Positions 50,285 to 58,762 of a stretch of 64,000 nucleotides of DNA are shown here, in pieces. The stretch is taken from NCBI GenBank assembly GCA_020248405.1, contig JADCHQ010000035.1, forward strand, positions 21,712 to 85,711, given 5' to 3'. Source of the DNA: Rhodocyclaceae bacterium (lineage in GTDB: Bacteria; Pseudomonadota; Gammaproteobacteria; Burkholderiales; Ga0077523). The notes under the pieces were generated by a model. That model had not been told where the DNA came from. It searched no databases and worked only from the letters and a program-made list of their open reading frames with translations. Both the position numbers and the translations under genes were made by a program. Numbering within the stretch: the stretch's first letter is position 1; the number at the start of each line of letters is the position of its first letter.

Positions 50285-51604
50285 TCAGGCGGCCGCCTCC
50301 ACGGCGTGGGCGATGCGTTCGAGGTTGCCCTGGGCGTCGAAGGCCGGGGGAAGCGCTTCGGACAGAAGCTCGAAACGCTCCGGCTGGGCACGCACCTCCG
50401 CCAGCATGGCTTGCGACACCGCGATCTCGGAGAGCTGCAGCGTGTTGCGAATGTGCACCACCCGGCATTCGGCCGGCTTGACGCGCACCACGGTCTTCAC
50501 GGCCAGGGCAACGGCCTCGCGGTCGGTGTTCATGATCAGGGGGATGGCCGCTCCATCGAGATTCGCGGCGGTAATCACGTTGGCGTAGGTGGAGGCTACG
50601 TCCAGGTCGCGGTAGAGGCGAAGGGTGATCACGTCGGCGCTGCCGATGCCGGTGGCGTTGCCGTGAGAGGCGCGCGTGAGGCCCAGCACCACGATCTTCT
50701 TCACGAAGGGCCGTGCCGCCCATTGCACGTTGCGGCGGTTGCGGCCGGTGACATTGGGATCGAAGCCCGCGCCGGAGATGTCCTTGCCCATTTCCTCGAT
50801 CACCAGCACATCCACTTCGTCGAAGAACAGCCGCGGCAGATTGGCCTGGGCCAGCTGCTGCAGGGCGGGCTCGCGGGTGGCGATGGCTTGGGCCGGCACC
50901 GCTTCGATCAGGGCCGTCTGGTCGTAGGCGTTCTCGACGATGGCCACGCCGAACAGCACGTTGCGCGCGGCGAGATTCGTGTCGCGCACCTTCGGCAGCA
51001 GCTCCGGGAAGCGGTCCATGCCGTGGCTGTGATAGGCGGCCGCGCCCACGATCTTGCCGATCCCGATGGCCAGCATCTTGGTCAAGCCGCTCTCGGTGGC
51101 GCCGCGAAAACCAGTGTGCGGCTTGATGCGGTTGATCACCACGATGGCATCCGCTTCGGCGGCGTGCCGATCCATGTGCACCGGCGTGCCGTCCTCCAGG
51201 TGGCCGGTGATCACCGTGTCCATGGAGGCGCGGATGGGAACGCCCGTGGCCTCTTCGGTGATGCCGTAGCTCTCGAGCACCTTGCGCTGCCCTTCAGCCG
51301 TGGCGGCGCCGTGGCTGCCCATGCAGGGGAAAATGAAGGGCTGGGCGCCCAGTGCGCGCAACTCCTCCACCACCGTACGGGCGATCAGGCCGATGTTTGC
51401 GATGCCGCGGCTGCCGCAGCCCACGGCGATGGTCTGCCCCGGTACCACCTGGGCGCGGATCTCCGGCCGGCGTAACTGGGCGCGCACCGCGCCGGCGATG
51501 TCCTCGATCCGGGACGGATCGAACCTTTGGCGCACCCGCGCCATGGGCGGCAGCGCAAACTCGAGGCCGCCTGCGATGCTCACTTCAATGCGCTCTGGAA
51601 TCAT
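50285..51604 (-). CDS. LarA-like protein (nickel-pincer lactate racemase family, DUF2088)
   Basis: A 439-residue member of the LarA family (DUF2088). Characteristic segments are QTIAVGCGSRGIANIGLIAR, FIFPCMGSHGAATAEGQRKV, VVINRIKPHTGFRGATESGL, KMLAIGIGKIVGAAAYHSHG and VLVIEEMGKDISGAGFDPNV. LarA proteins use a nickel-pincer nucleotide to racemise lactate or other 2-hydroxyacids; many homologues act on other substrates. No larB/C/E cofactor genes are nearby. GGGGAG precedes the ATG. Convergent with the hypothetical gene on its left. Confidence 0.82.
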   Translation of the reverse strand: MIPERIEVSIAGGLEFALPPMARVRQRFDPSRIEDIAGAVRAQLRRPEIRAQVVPGQTIAVGCGSRGIANIGLIARTVVEELRALGAQPFIFPCMGSHGAATAEGQRKVLESYGITEEATGVPIRASMDTVITGHLEDGTPVHMDRHAAEADAIVVINRIKPHTGFRGATESGLTKMLAIGIGKIVGAAAYHSHGMDRFPELLPKVRDTNLAARNVLFGVAIVENAYDQTALIEAVPAQAIATREPALQQLAQANLPRLFFDEVDVLVIEEMGKDISGAGFDPNVTGRNRRNVQWAARPFVKKIVVLGLTRASHGNATGIGSADVITLRLYRDLDVASTYANVITAANLDGAAIPLIMNTDREAVALAVKTVVRVKPAECRVVHIRNTLQLSEIAVSQAMLAEVRAQPERFELLSEALPPAFDAQGNLERIAHAVEAAA

Positions 51605-51709
51605 CTCGTTCTCCCCTCTTGTAAGGCAATGGTAACCGGCGGCCGGTCTTTTCTGGAACAATGCCCTAGGGATAGCTGCCCCGACCGCCCCGCCTTGGAG
51701 CCCCGGACC

Positions 51710-52393
51710 GTGCGCCTCTCCATCGTCATGCCCACCCTTCACGAAGCCGGCGGCATTGCCGCCGTGCTGGGTGCGCTGCAGCCCGCGCGGCGCGAAGGGC
51801 ACGAGGTCATCGTGGCCGACGGCGGCAGCAGCGACGCCACCCGCGCCATCGCCGCCCCGCTGGTGGACCGTCTGGTGGAGTCGCCCCGCGGGCGGGCAGC
51901 GCAGATGAATGCTGGCGCGGCCGCGGCCGCGGGCGACGCATTGCTGTTCCTGCACGCCGACACCACGTTGCCACCGGGGGCCATCGAGGCCGTGCGGCGC
52001 GCGCTGCAGGAGGGCGCGTGCTGGGGCCGGTTCGATGTGCGCATCCACGGCACCCACCCCATGCTGCCGGTGATCGCCGCCATGATGAACACGCGCTCGC
52101 GCCTGACCGGCATTGCCACGGGTGACCAGGCGCTGTTCGTACGCCGCGAGGTCTTCGAGGCGGCGGGTGGATTCCCGCGCGTGGCGCTCATGGAGGACAT
52201 CGCGCTGTCGCGCAGCCTCAAGCCCATGGGCCGCCCCGCCTGCCTGCGGTTGCGCGTGACCACCTCGGGCCGCCGCTGGGAGCGCCACGGCCTGTGGCGC
52301 ACGGTGCTGCTCATGTGGCGTCTGCGGCTGCGCTACTTCCTGGGCGCCGATCCCGACCGCCTGGCGGCAGAGTACCGTGCCCATGGCTGCTGA
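51710..52393 (+). CDS. Family 2 glycosyltransferase (TIGR04283-like)
   Basis: A 227-residue GT-A glycosyltransferase: LSIVMPTLHEAGGIAAVLGAL, VIVADGGSSDATRAIA, GRAAQMNAGAAAAAGDALLF, LHADTTLPPGAI, and GDQALFVRREVFEAAGGFP with MEDIALSRSLKPMG. These match the short rSAM/selenodomain-associated family 2 transferases. The start is GTG, with TTGGAG upstream. Its stop lies 11 bases inside the next gene, a member of the companion TIGR04282 group, and the two are usually found as a pair. Acceptor unknown. Confidence 0.82.
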   Translation: MRLSIVMPTLHEAGGIAAVLGALQPARREGHEVIVADGGSSDATRAIAAPLVDRLVESPRGRAAQMNAGAAAAAGDALLFLHADTTLPPGAIEAVRRALQEGACWGRFDVRIHGTHPMLPVIAAMMNTRSRLTGIATGDQALFVRREVFEAAGGFPRVALMEDIALSRSLKPMGRPACLRLRVTTSGRRWERHGLWRTVLLMWRLRLRYFLGADPDRLAAEYRAHGC

Positions 52394-53039
52394 CATTCCC
52401 ATCCTCGTGTTTGCCAAGGCGCCCGAACCCGGCCGGGTGAAGACGCGGCTCGTGCCGCCGCTCACCGAAGGCGCCGCGGCCGTGCTGGCCGCGAGGCTGG
52501 CGCGGCGCATGCTCGCCACGGCCTGCGCCGCGGGCATCGGCGAGGTAAGGCTGTGTTGTGCGCCGGATGCCAGACACCCCTTTTTCGAGTTGTGCCGGCG
52601 GCAACTGGGCGTGACGCTTGTGTCCCAGGGCAAGGGCGACCTGGGTGCGCGCATGGACCGGGTGTTTCGGGCGGCGCTCGATCACCACGGCGCTGCCCTG
52701 TTGGCGGGCACCGACGTGCCCGATGCAAGCGAGGCGGATTTCCGCATCGCCGCCAGCGCGCTGGCCAGTGATGCGGATGCGGTGCTGGGCCCCGCCACCG
52801 ACGGCGGCTACTGGCTGCTGGGTCTGAAGCGCCACGATCCGGCGCTGTTCGACCGCATGCCGTGGGGCACGGAGCGGGTGGCCGCGCTCACCCGCCAGCG
52901 TATGGAGGCGCTGGGCTGGCGGGTGGTGGAACTGGCGCCGCGAGACGATCTGGATCGCCCGCAAGACTTGGCCCGCCTGCGCCAGCGCCCCGGGTCCATT
53001 GCTTTGCTGCAAGGCTTGTGGGCCGGGGCCGGAGCGTGA
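52383..53039 (+). CDS. Nucleotidyltransferase-like glycosyltransferase (DUF2064, TIGR04282-like)
   Basis: A 218-residue protein: ILVFAKAPEPGRVKTRLVPP at the start, then LVSQGKGDLGARMDRVFRAA, ALLAGTDVPDASEADFRIAA and VLGPATDGGYWLLGLKR, the hallmark of DUF2064 transferases. These accompany the TIGR04283 transferases and are linked in some genomes to arsenosugar or selenium-associated loci. The neighbouring oxidoreductase of the N-terminal-to-SelD type fits that context. ATG 52383; overlaps both neighbours. Confidence 0.83.
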   Translation: MAADIPILVFAKAPEPGRVKTRLVPPLTEGAAAVLAARLARRMLATACAAGIGEVRLCCAPDARHPFFELCRRQLGVTLVSQGKGDLGARMDRVFRAALDHHGAALLAGTDVPDASEADFRIAASALASDADAVLGPATDGGYWLLGLKRHDPALFDRMPWGTERVAALTRQRMEALGWRVVELAPRDDLDRPQDLARLRQRPGSIALLQGLWAGAGA

Positions 53040-54145
53040 GGCGCGTGTTGCTGGTGGGCGGTGGCCACGCCCACGTGGAAGTGGTCCGGCGGTTGGGCCC
53101 CGCCTGTCCGGCTGGCGTCGAGGTGGTGCTGGTGAGCCCCGCAACCGACACGCCCTACTCGGGCATGCTGCCCGGCCTGGTGGCGGGCCATTACTCTTGG
53201 CGCGAATGCCACATCGACCTCGTGGGCCTGTGCGCGCGCAGCCGTGTGGTGTTTCGCCAGGGCGCCCTGGTGGCGCTGGATGCGGGCGCCCGCGTTGCGC
53301 GGCTGGAAGATGGCAGCAGCATGGAGTGGGATTGGTTGTCGCTGGACGTGGGATCCACGCCGCCAGTGGATCGCATCGAGGGCGCGCACGAGCACGGTAT
53401 GGCGGTGAAGCCGGTGAACCTGTTCCTCGAAGGCTGGGAGGCCTTGCTGGCGCGGGCGCGTTCCACGCCGCTGCGCCTTGCGGTGGTGGGCGGTGGGGCT
53501 GGCGGGGTGGAACTGGCCTTTGCCCTTCGATACCGGCTCGATCACGATTCGGGGGAGGGCGGGCCTTGCGATTTGACTCTGGTCAGCCAGAGCGGTTGCA
53601 TCCTGCCCGATCACGCGCTGGGGGTACGGCGGCGCGTGGAGGCCGCGCTGCGGCGTGCAGGCGTCGGGTTGCTCATGGGGGCTGCCGTGGGGCGGGCCAC
53701 CGCCGAAGGTCTGGAGCTTCGCGATGGCGGCCTGGTGCCCTGCCACTGTGCCCTGTGGGCCACCGGCGCCGCGGCGCCCCGGTGGCTGCGCACCAGCGGT
53801 CTGGCGCTCGACGCGCAGGGCTTCGTGCAGGTGGATGCAACGCTGCGGTCCATTTCTCACCCGAAGGTGTTTGCCGCGGGCGACGTGGCGGCGCTGATGC
53901 CCCGTGGCGTGCCCAAATCCGGCGTGTACGCCGTGCGTCAGGGTCCGGTGCTGGCGGGCAACCTGTTGCGCGGGCTGGAGGGGCACGCTCCCCGGCGATT
54001 CCTGCCCCAGCAGCAAGCGCTGGCGCTGATGAGCACCGGTTCCCGATACGCCATCGCCTCCCGCGGCGCTTTTCACATGGAGGGTGCCTGGGTGTGGTGC
54101 TGGAAAGACCGCATCGACCGTGCCTTCATGGCCCGCTATGCCTGA
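53036..54145 (+). CDS. FAD-dependent oxidoreductase of the N-terminal-to-SelD type (TIGR03169-like)
   Basis: A 369-residue pyridine-nucleotide-disulfide oxidoreductase family protein. The opening VLLVGGGHAHVEVVRRLGPA, then SPATDTPYSGMLPGLVAGHY, ECHIDLVGLCARSRVVF, LSLDVGSTPPV, LRLAVVGGGAGGVELAFALR and VFAAGDVAALMPRGVPKSGV are the features of the domain that precedes selenide-water dikinase in some fusions. Here the SelD part is absent. The GTG start overlaps the stop of the transferase gene (GTGA). No redox-active CxxC is visible; the reaction is unknown. Confidence 0.83.
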   Translation: MRRVLLVGGGHAHVEVVRRLGPACPAGVEVVLVSPATDTPYSGMLPGLVAGHYSWRECHIDLVGLCARSRVVFRQGALVALDAGARVARLEDGSSMEWDWLSLDVGSTPPVDRIEGAHEHGMAVKPVNLFLEGWEALLARARSTPLRLAVVGGGAGGVELAFALRYRLDHDSGEGGPCDLTLVSQSGCILPDHALGVRRRVEAALRRAGVGLLMGAAVGRATAEGLELRDGGLVPCHCALWATGAAAPRWLRTSGLALDAQGFVQVDATLRSISHPKVFAAGDVAALMPRGVPKSGVYAVRQGPVLAGNLLRGLEGHAPRRFLPQQQALALMSTGSRYAIASRGAFHMEGAWVWCWKDRIDRAFMARYA

Positions 54146-54294
54146 AACCGCGGCCGCGCCTGGCGCCCGCAAGCGGCGTTGAGCCGCGTGCCAGATCACC
54201 GGGTGGCCGCAACCATATTGGACGGGCCTGCCGCCACCGGCCCACAATCTTCACGGGTTTTTTCCTGCCGCTGGCATTGCTCGAGGAGCGCTGC

Positions 54295-55443
54295 GTGAGT
54301 TCAACACCGACACCCTTCACCTTGCGGGTACCCGACGCTGCCCTGGCCGACCTGCGCGAGCGTCTCGCCCGTACCCGCCTGCCCGACCAGGCGCCCGGCG
54401 AGCCCTGGGCCTACGGCACCGATGTGTCCTGGCTGGCCGAGTTGGTGGAGTACTGGCGCACGTCCTTCGACTGGCGCGCCCAGGAGGCTCGCCTCAATGC
54501 CTTGCCCCAGTACACCCTGCCCCTGCACCACATCGATCTGCACTTCCTGCACGTGCCTGGCCGGGGGCCCGCGCCGCTGCCCTTGCTGCTCTCCCACGGC
54601 TGGCCGGGTTCGGTGTTCGAGTTCCTGGAGCTCATCTCGCAGCTCACCGACCCGGCGCGCTTTGGCGGCGATCCGGCCGATGCCTTTACGGTGGTGGCGC
54701 CGTCGCTGCCGGGTTACGGCCTGTCTTTCCGGCCCGGGCAGCCGCGCTTCTCGGCGGAGCGCATGGCCGACTGCTTCGCGGAGCTGATGGCTGCCCTGGG
54801 GTATGCACGCTTCGGCGCCCAGGGCGGGGACTGGGGTTCCTTCGTCACCGCGCGCCTGGCCCACGCCCACCCCCAACTGCTGGCGGGCATCCACCTCAAC
54901 CTGCTGCCCGTGCGCCGCGATCCGAAAATGCTCGCCGACCCCACGCCAGAGGAGCGGCGCTTCCTGACGGAGCTCGACGTGTGGCTCAAGGAAGAGATCG
55001 GTTACCAGTGGATTCAGGGCACGCGGCCGCAGACCCTGGCCTTCGGGCTGACCGATTCGCCCGCCGGCCTGGCGGCGTGGATCGGTGAAAAATTCCGCGC
55101 ATGGTCCGATTGCGGCGGCCGGCCGGAGAATGCCATCTCCCGCGATGACATGCTGGCCGACATCAGCCTGTACTGGTTCACCGGCGCCATCGGGTCGAGC
55201 TTCTGGCCCTATTACGCCCGCATGCACGGCCCCTGGCCCATCCCCGACGGCGGCGTGAAGGTGCCCATGGGCTACGCCCAGTTTCCGCGCGAGATTCTGC
55301 GTCCGCCGCGCTCGGTGGCAAGCCGCATGTTCACCGACATCCGCCGCTGGACCGAGATGCCCCGGGGCGGCCACTTCGCGGCGCTGGAGCAGCCCGAGCT
55401 GCTGGCCCACGAGGTGCGGGAGTTCTTCCGGCCGTTGCGCTGA
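54295..55443 (+). CDS. Epoxide hydrolase, microsomal (EphX/EH1) type
   Basis: A 382-residue epoxide hydrolase with the microsomal-type N-terminal lid domain (FTLRVPDAALADLRERLART, then EYWRTSFDWRAQEARLNALP). The oxyanion motif is LLSHGWPGSVFEFLELI, the nucleophile Asp is in FGAQGGDWGSFVTARLA, and the base His is in MPRGGHFAALEQPELLAHE; lid tyrosines are present (YYARMHGPW). It opens epoxides to diols. The GTG start has GAGGAG 7 bases upstream. Convergent with a glutathione S-transferase gene, another detoxification enzyme. Confidence 0.88.
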   Translation: MSSTPTPFTLRVPDAALADLRERLARTRLPDQAPGEPWAYGTDVSWLAELVEYWRTSFDWRAQEARLNALPQYTLPLHHIDLHFLHVPGRGPAPLPLLLSHGWPGSVFEFLELISQLTDPARFGGDPADAFTVVAPSLPGYGLSFRPGQPRFSAERMADCFAELMAALGYARFGAQGGDWGSFVTARLAHAHPQLLAGIHLNLLPVRRDPKMLADPTPEERRFLTELDVWLKEEIGYQWIQGTRPQTLAFGLTDSPAGLAAWIGEKFRAWSDCGGRPENAISRDDMLADISLYWFTGAIGSSFWPYYARMHGPWPIPDGGVKVPMGYAQFPREILRPPRSVASRMFTDIRRWTEMPRGGHFAALEQPELLAHEVREFFRPLR

Positions 55444-55521
55444 ACCGGCGCCGGTTGCCGGCCAGCGGGGTGCCGTCAGCGTCACCGCAAAACGCAGCGA
55501 CGCCGGCCACCCCGGCGCCGT

Positions 55522-56166
55522 CTACTTGCGGCGCGCGGCGAAGGCGGCCTTGCGGTCTTCGTTCACGCGGCGGAATGCCGGCCGCTCCTCCAGCATCTTC
55601 ACATAGCCCCTCCAATGGGGGAGATCGTCCAGCCAGTCACGGCCGTAGGCGGCCTTGGTGGCGGCCGAGACGATGGGCAGGTGCACGAACGCGGCACAGT
55701 CGGCGAGCGTCAGCTGGCCGCCGGCAATGTATGGCGAGAACTTCACCAGCGCCGCAAGCCCGCGCAGGCCCTTGGCCAGGTCCTTCTCCACCGCCTGGCG
55801 CTCCGCCTCGTCGGCGGGCTGGCCGAAGAACAGCTGGCCGTAAAGCCGGCGCACCACCAGTTCCACGTGCACTTCGAGGTACGCCACGAGTTCGCGCACC
55901 TTGGCCCGCTCGAAGGGGTCTGCCGGCAGCAACGGCGTCCCGGGAAAGGCGTCCTCCAGGTACTCGCAGATGACGCTCGATTCGGTGAGCCGGCGCCCGT
56001 CGGAGAGTTCAAGGAAAGGCACCTTGCCAAGGGGCGTGCGGGCGAGGAACTCTTCCCTCTGCGAGGGAAAAACGGCCTCTTCGTCGAAGGCGATGCCCTT
56101 TTCGAGGAGCACGATGCGCACCTTGTTGTGATAGTTGCTGATGTGGAAGCCGCACAGCTTCAGCAT
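55522..56166 (-). CDS. Glutathione S-transferase family protein
   Basis: A 214-residue GST: the N-terminal thioredoxin-like domain reads MLKLCGFHISNYHNKVRIVL, TPLGKVPFLELSDGRRLTES with the cis-Pro and SNAIL-like SSVICEYLED; the helical domain includes PYIAGGQLTLADCAAFVHL with the N-capping box. It conjugates or reduces electrophiles with glutathione. AAGGAGA precedes the ATG. Convergent with the epoxide hydrolase gene and divergent from the Crp/Fnr regulator. Confidence 0.9.
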   Translation of the reverse strand: MLKLCGFHISNYHNKVRIVLLEKGIAFDEEAVFPSQREEFLARTPLGKVPFLELSDGRRLTESSVICEYLEDAFPGTPLLPADPFERAKVRELVAYLEVHVELVVRRLYGQLFFGQPADEAERQAVEKDLAKGLRGLAALVKFSPYIAGGQLTLADCAAFVHLPIVSAATKAAYGRDWLDDLPHWRGYVKMLEERPAFRRVNEDRKAAFAARRK

Positions 56167-56298
56167 GGTGTTCTCCTTGGTGATGCCCGAAAGCTTAGCG
56201 GACGCGCTTGGGCAGCGCCATTTGGCCCCGGGGCGCGGGTTGTGGCCTGGATTGCACGCGGTCTTGCCGCCCGTTAGCCCCGCCGCGACAATCCGCCC

Positions 56299-56967
56299 AT
56301 GGACGATGCTGCCATCCGCGAGCGGCTGAGTGCCCTCTACCCCGCGCTGGAAGGGCTGTCAGCCGCGGGCCTGGAGCGCCTGATGGCCGATTGCCAGGTG
56401 CTGCGCGCCGAGGCAGGCACGGTGATGTTCGACGAGAACAGCCCCTGCCAGGGGTTTCCGTTGCTGGTGCGGGGCGCCGTCCGCGTCTCCAAATGCGGTG
56501 CCAACGGCCGCGAGTTGCGGCTCTACCGCGTGGTGCCCGGCGAGGCCTGCATCCTCACCTCCAGTTGCCTGCTGGGGCAGGTGGCCTACCGGGCGCGGGG
56601 CGTGGCCGAGTCCCCCGTGGTGGCCGTGGTCTTGCCGCCCGCGGCGTTCACGGCGCTGCTGGCCGGGCACGAGCCGTTCCGGGCCTATGTCTTCGGCCTG
56701 TTCGCCGAGCGCATGGCCGAGCTCATGGCGCTGGTGGAGGCGGTGGCCTTTCAGCGCCTGGACCAGCGCCTGGCGGCGTTGCTACTGGGCAAGGGCCGGA
56801 TCGTCCGCATCACCCACCAGGCGCTGGCCGACGAACTGGGCAGCGTGCGCGAGATCGTCAGCCGGCTGCTGAAGAGCTTCGCCGAGCGTGGCTTGGTATC
56901 GCTGTCACGCGAGCAGGTGGAAATCGTGGATGCGGCGCGGCTGCGGGAGATCGCTGCGCCGGCCTGA
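56299..56967 (+). CDS. Crp/Fnr family transcriptional regulator
   Basis: A 222-residue regulator with an N-terminal cyclic-nucleotide-binding-like barrel (AGTVMFDENSPCQGFPLLVR, GREL-RLYRVVPGEACILTSS) and a C-terminal winged helix-turn-helix (ITHQALADELGSVREIVSRLLKSF split as ITHQALADELGS and VREIVSRLLKSF). It lacks the N-terminal Cys cluster of FNR, so it probably senses another signal such as NO, redox or a small ligand. A perfect CGTGA-N6-TCACG palindrome 33 bases after its stop, before the DUF2892 gene, is a likely target. Confidence 0.87.
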   Translation: MDDAAIRERLSALYPALEGLSAAGLERLMADCQVLRAEAGTVMFDENSPCQGFPLLVRGAVRVSKCGANGRELRLYRVVPGEACILTSSCLLGQVAYRARGVAESPVVAVVLPPAAFTALLAGHEPFRAYVFGLFAERMAELMALVEAVAFQRLDQRLAALLLGKGRIVRITHQALADELGSVREIVSRLLKSFAERGLVSLSREQVEIVDAARLREIAAPA

Positions 56968-57000
56968 TACCAGGTTGCCGGCGTGGCGGGCGCGCCGCCG

Positions 57001-57016
57001 CGTGATCTGGGTCACG
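57001..57016. promoter_or_regulatory. Crp/Fnr-type palindromic operator
   Basis: CGTGATCTGGGTCACG is a perfect inverted repeat of CGTGA / TCACG with a 6-base spacer, matching the GTGA-N6-TCAC core bound by Crp-family regulators. It sits 75 bases upstream of the DUF2892 gene start and just downstream of a Crp/Fnr-family regulator gene, so that regulator is the most likely ligand. Confidence 0.6.
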
Positions 57017-57090
57017 GACTTTGCGCTGTGTGGCGCGGGGACTCGTGGCATCGGGCGGGCATTCCGCGCTTGCCCCATCAGGAGATCGCC

Positions 57091-57297
57091 ATGAAGACCA
57101 ACGTTGGAACCCTCGACCGCGCCATCCGCATCGTTGCCGGCCTTGCCTTGCTCAGCCTGCTGTGGCTGCTGGAGGGCAACGCCCGCTTTGTCGGGCTGGT
57201 GGGCGTGGTGCCGCTGCTCACGGCCACGCTGCGCTTCTGCCCGCTGTATTCGATCCTGGGGGTGAGCACCTGCTCTCGTCAGCTTGCCGGCGCGTGA
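57091..57297 (+). CDS. DUF2892 (YgaP-like transmembrane) protein
   Basis: A 68-residue protein with two hydrophobic helices (AIRIVAGLALLSLLWLL and LVGVVPLLTATLRF), a basic start (MKTNVGTLDRAIRI) and the typical C-terminus CPLYSILGVSTCS. This matches DUF2892, the membrane part of YgaP-type rhodaneses, here as a stand-alone protein. AGGAGA lies 6 bases before the ATG. Regulation by the upstream palindrome and Crp/Fnr protein is inferred. Confidence 0.88.
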   Translation: MKTNVGTLDRAIRIVAGLALLSLLWLLEGNARFVGLVGVVPLLTATLRFCPLYSILGVSTCSRQLAGA

Positions 57298-57321
57298 AAG
57301 TAAGCTAGTCCCGCCCCGGAC

Positions 57322-58068
57322 TCAGAACTGGCCCGCGGCGCGCGCCATGAGCGAGGCGCCGCTGGACAGCAACAGCCCATGCACCACCAGGCCCGTGTGG
57401 GCGGGGCTCAGGCGCCCGTGAATGCGCTGGCCGATCCAGGTGCCGGCGAGCATCAGCGGCAGCAGCGCCGCGGCGCTTGCCAGCAGGCGGGTTTCGGCCA
57501 ACAGCCCGGCCGTCACGAAGGCAGCAATGCGCACTCCGGTGCTCACCGTGAACACCGCCGAAAGGGTGGCGCGGCGCCGAGCGCTGTCGGCAATGCGGCC
57601 GGTGAAGTACACCGCATACACGGGCCCGCCTACGCCAAACAGGGCTCCCAGCAAGCCGCCCAGCAGGCCCGTGGGATGGGCCGCCAGCGCGGGTAACCGG
57701 AAGGCGCGGCCGCGGCGCAGCAGCCCCGCCAGCCCGTAGCCCGCCACGAACAGCCCGAGCGCCAGCAGCATGGCCGTGCCGGGCAGGTTGCGCAGCAGCA
57801 GTACGCCGGCTGCGATGCCGGCCAGCATGGCGGGAAACACCCGGCGCGCCTCGCCCGTGTCCACCGAACGGCGGCTGCGCCAGGCCGTGGTGAAGGCTGC
57901 CGAGAAGTCCAGCATCACCATCAGCGGCAGCACGGTGGTGAGCGGCAGGAAATGCGCCAGCAGTGGGATGGACACCAGGGCCGAACCGAAGCCCGATATG
58001 CCGAACAGCACGTAGGCCGCCAGCACGATGAGCGGGGCGGCGACGAGGACTTCGGCAGGCCACGGCAT
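57322..58068 (-). CDS. TauE/SafE family sulfite-exporter-like permease
   Basis: A 248-residue integral membrane protein with about eight helices. It shows the paired TauE/SafE repeats with the motifs FGISGFGSALVSIPLLAHFL in the first half and LLGGLLGALFGVGGPVYAVY in the second. The family exports sulfite, sulfoacetate or related anions; the substrate is not predictable. Start MPWPAEVLVAAP. Convergent with the DUF2892 gene, divergent from the lipase-like gene. Confidence 0.85.
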   Translation of the reverse strand: MPWPAEVLVAAPLIVLAAYVLFGISGFGSALVSIPLLAHFLPLTTVLPLMVMLDFSAAFTTAWRSRRSVDTGEARRVFPAMLAGIAAGVLLLRNLPGTAMLLALGLFVAGYGLAGLLRRGRAFRLPALAAHPTGLLGGLLGALFGVGGPVYAVYFTGRIADSARRRATLSAVFTVSTGVRIAAFVTAGLLAETRLLASAAALLPLMLAGTWIGQRIHGRLSPAHTGLVVHGLLLSSGASLMARAAGQF

Positions 58069-58135
58069 GACGCGGGCAAGTATAGGCGCTGGGTGCGGTG
58101 CGCCGCGGGCGCGGGAAAACGCGTACCTTCGCCCC

Positions 58136-58762
58136 ATGACCGATAGCGTCGTCCTTGTCCACGGCCTCTGGCTGTCCGGCTGGAGCCTCGTGCCGCTGGC
58201 GCGGCGGCTGCGGGCTGCCGGGTTTCACGTCGGTGTGTTTTCCTATCCCACCCTGCGGGGGAGCCTGGACGGGCACGCCGCCGCCCTGGCCGCGTTCCTT
58301 GCGCACCAGCCCGGGCCCGTGACCGGCGTGGTGGGGCACAGCCTTGGCGGTCTGGTGGCGCTGCGCGCGCTGGATCTGGCCCCGGCGCTGCCCGTGGAGC
58401 GGCTGTTGATGCTGGGCTCGCCGGTGCGCGGCAGCAGGGCGGCACAGGCCCTGGCAAGGCTGCCGGGCGGGCGGGCACTCGCGGGCCCCACGTTGGCGCA
58501 AGCGCTGCAACGGGGGCCGCGACGCCCGTCCCAGCCGGTGGTGATCGGCATGGTCGCCGGTAGCCTGGGCGTGGGCGCGGGTCGGCTGGTGACACGCTTC
58601 CCGGGCCCCGGCGACGGCGCCGTGTCCCTGGAGGAGACCTGCTGGGAAGGCCTGGATGCGCGCCTGGTGCTGCCCGTCAATCATTTCGGCCTGCTGGTGT
58701 CCGCGCGGGTGGCGCGCAGCGCGGCGCGCTTTCTGCATACCGGCCGGCTGGAGTCGGTGTGA
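58136..58762 (+). CDS. Lipase/esterase-like alpha/beta hydrolase
   Basis: A 208-residue alpha/beta hydrolase: oxyanion region VVLVHGLWLSGWSLVPLARR, nucleophile Ser in VVGHSLGGLVALRALDL, an acid in PGDGAVSLEET and the base His in LPVNHFGLLVSARV. It lacks a signal peptide and looks like a PGAP1/triacylglycerol-lipase-type hydrolase. The ATG follows the divergent TauE gene by 67 bases; the stop overlaps the GTG of the aminopeptidase gene. Confidence 0.83.
   Translation: MTDSVVLVHGLWLSGWSLVPLARRLRAAGFHVGVFSYPTLRGSLDGHAAALAAFLAHQPGPVTGVVGHSLGGLVALRALDLAPALPVERLLMLGSPVRGSRAAQALARLPGGRALAGPTLAQALQRGPRRPSQPVVIGMVAGSLGVGAGRLVTRFPGPGDGAVSLEETCWEGLDARLVLPVNHFGLLVSARVARSAARFLHTGRLESV

Noticed and set aside
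52808..54247. A 479-codon open frame on the minus strand
   Set aside because: Opposite the SelD-associated oxidoreductase gene, which has clear Rossmann motifs; the antisense product is His/Gln-rich noise.
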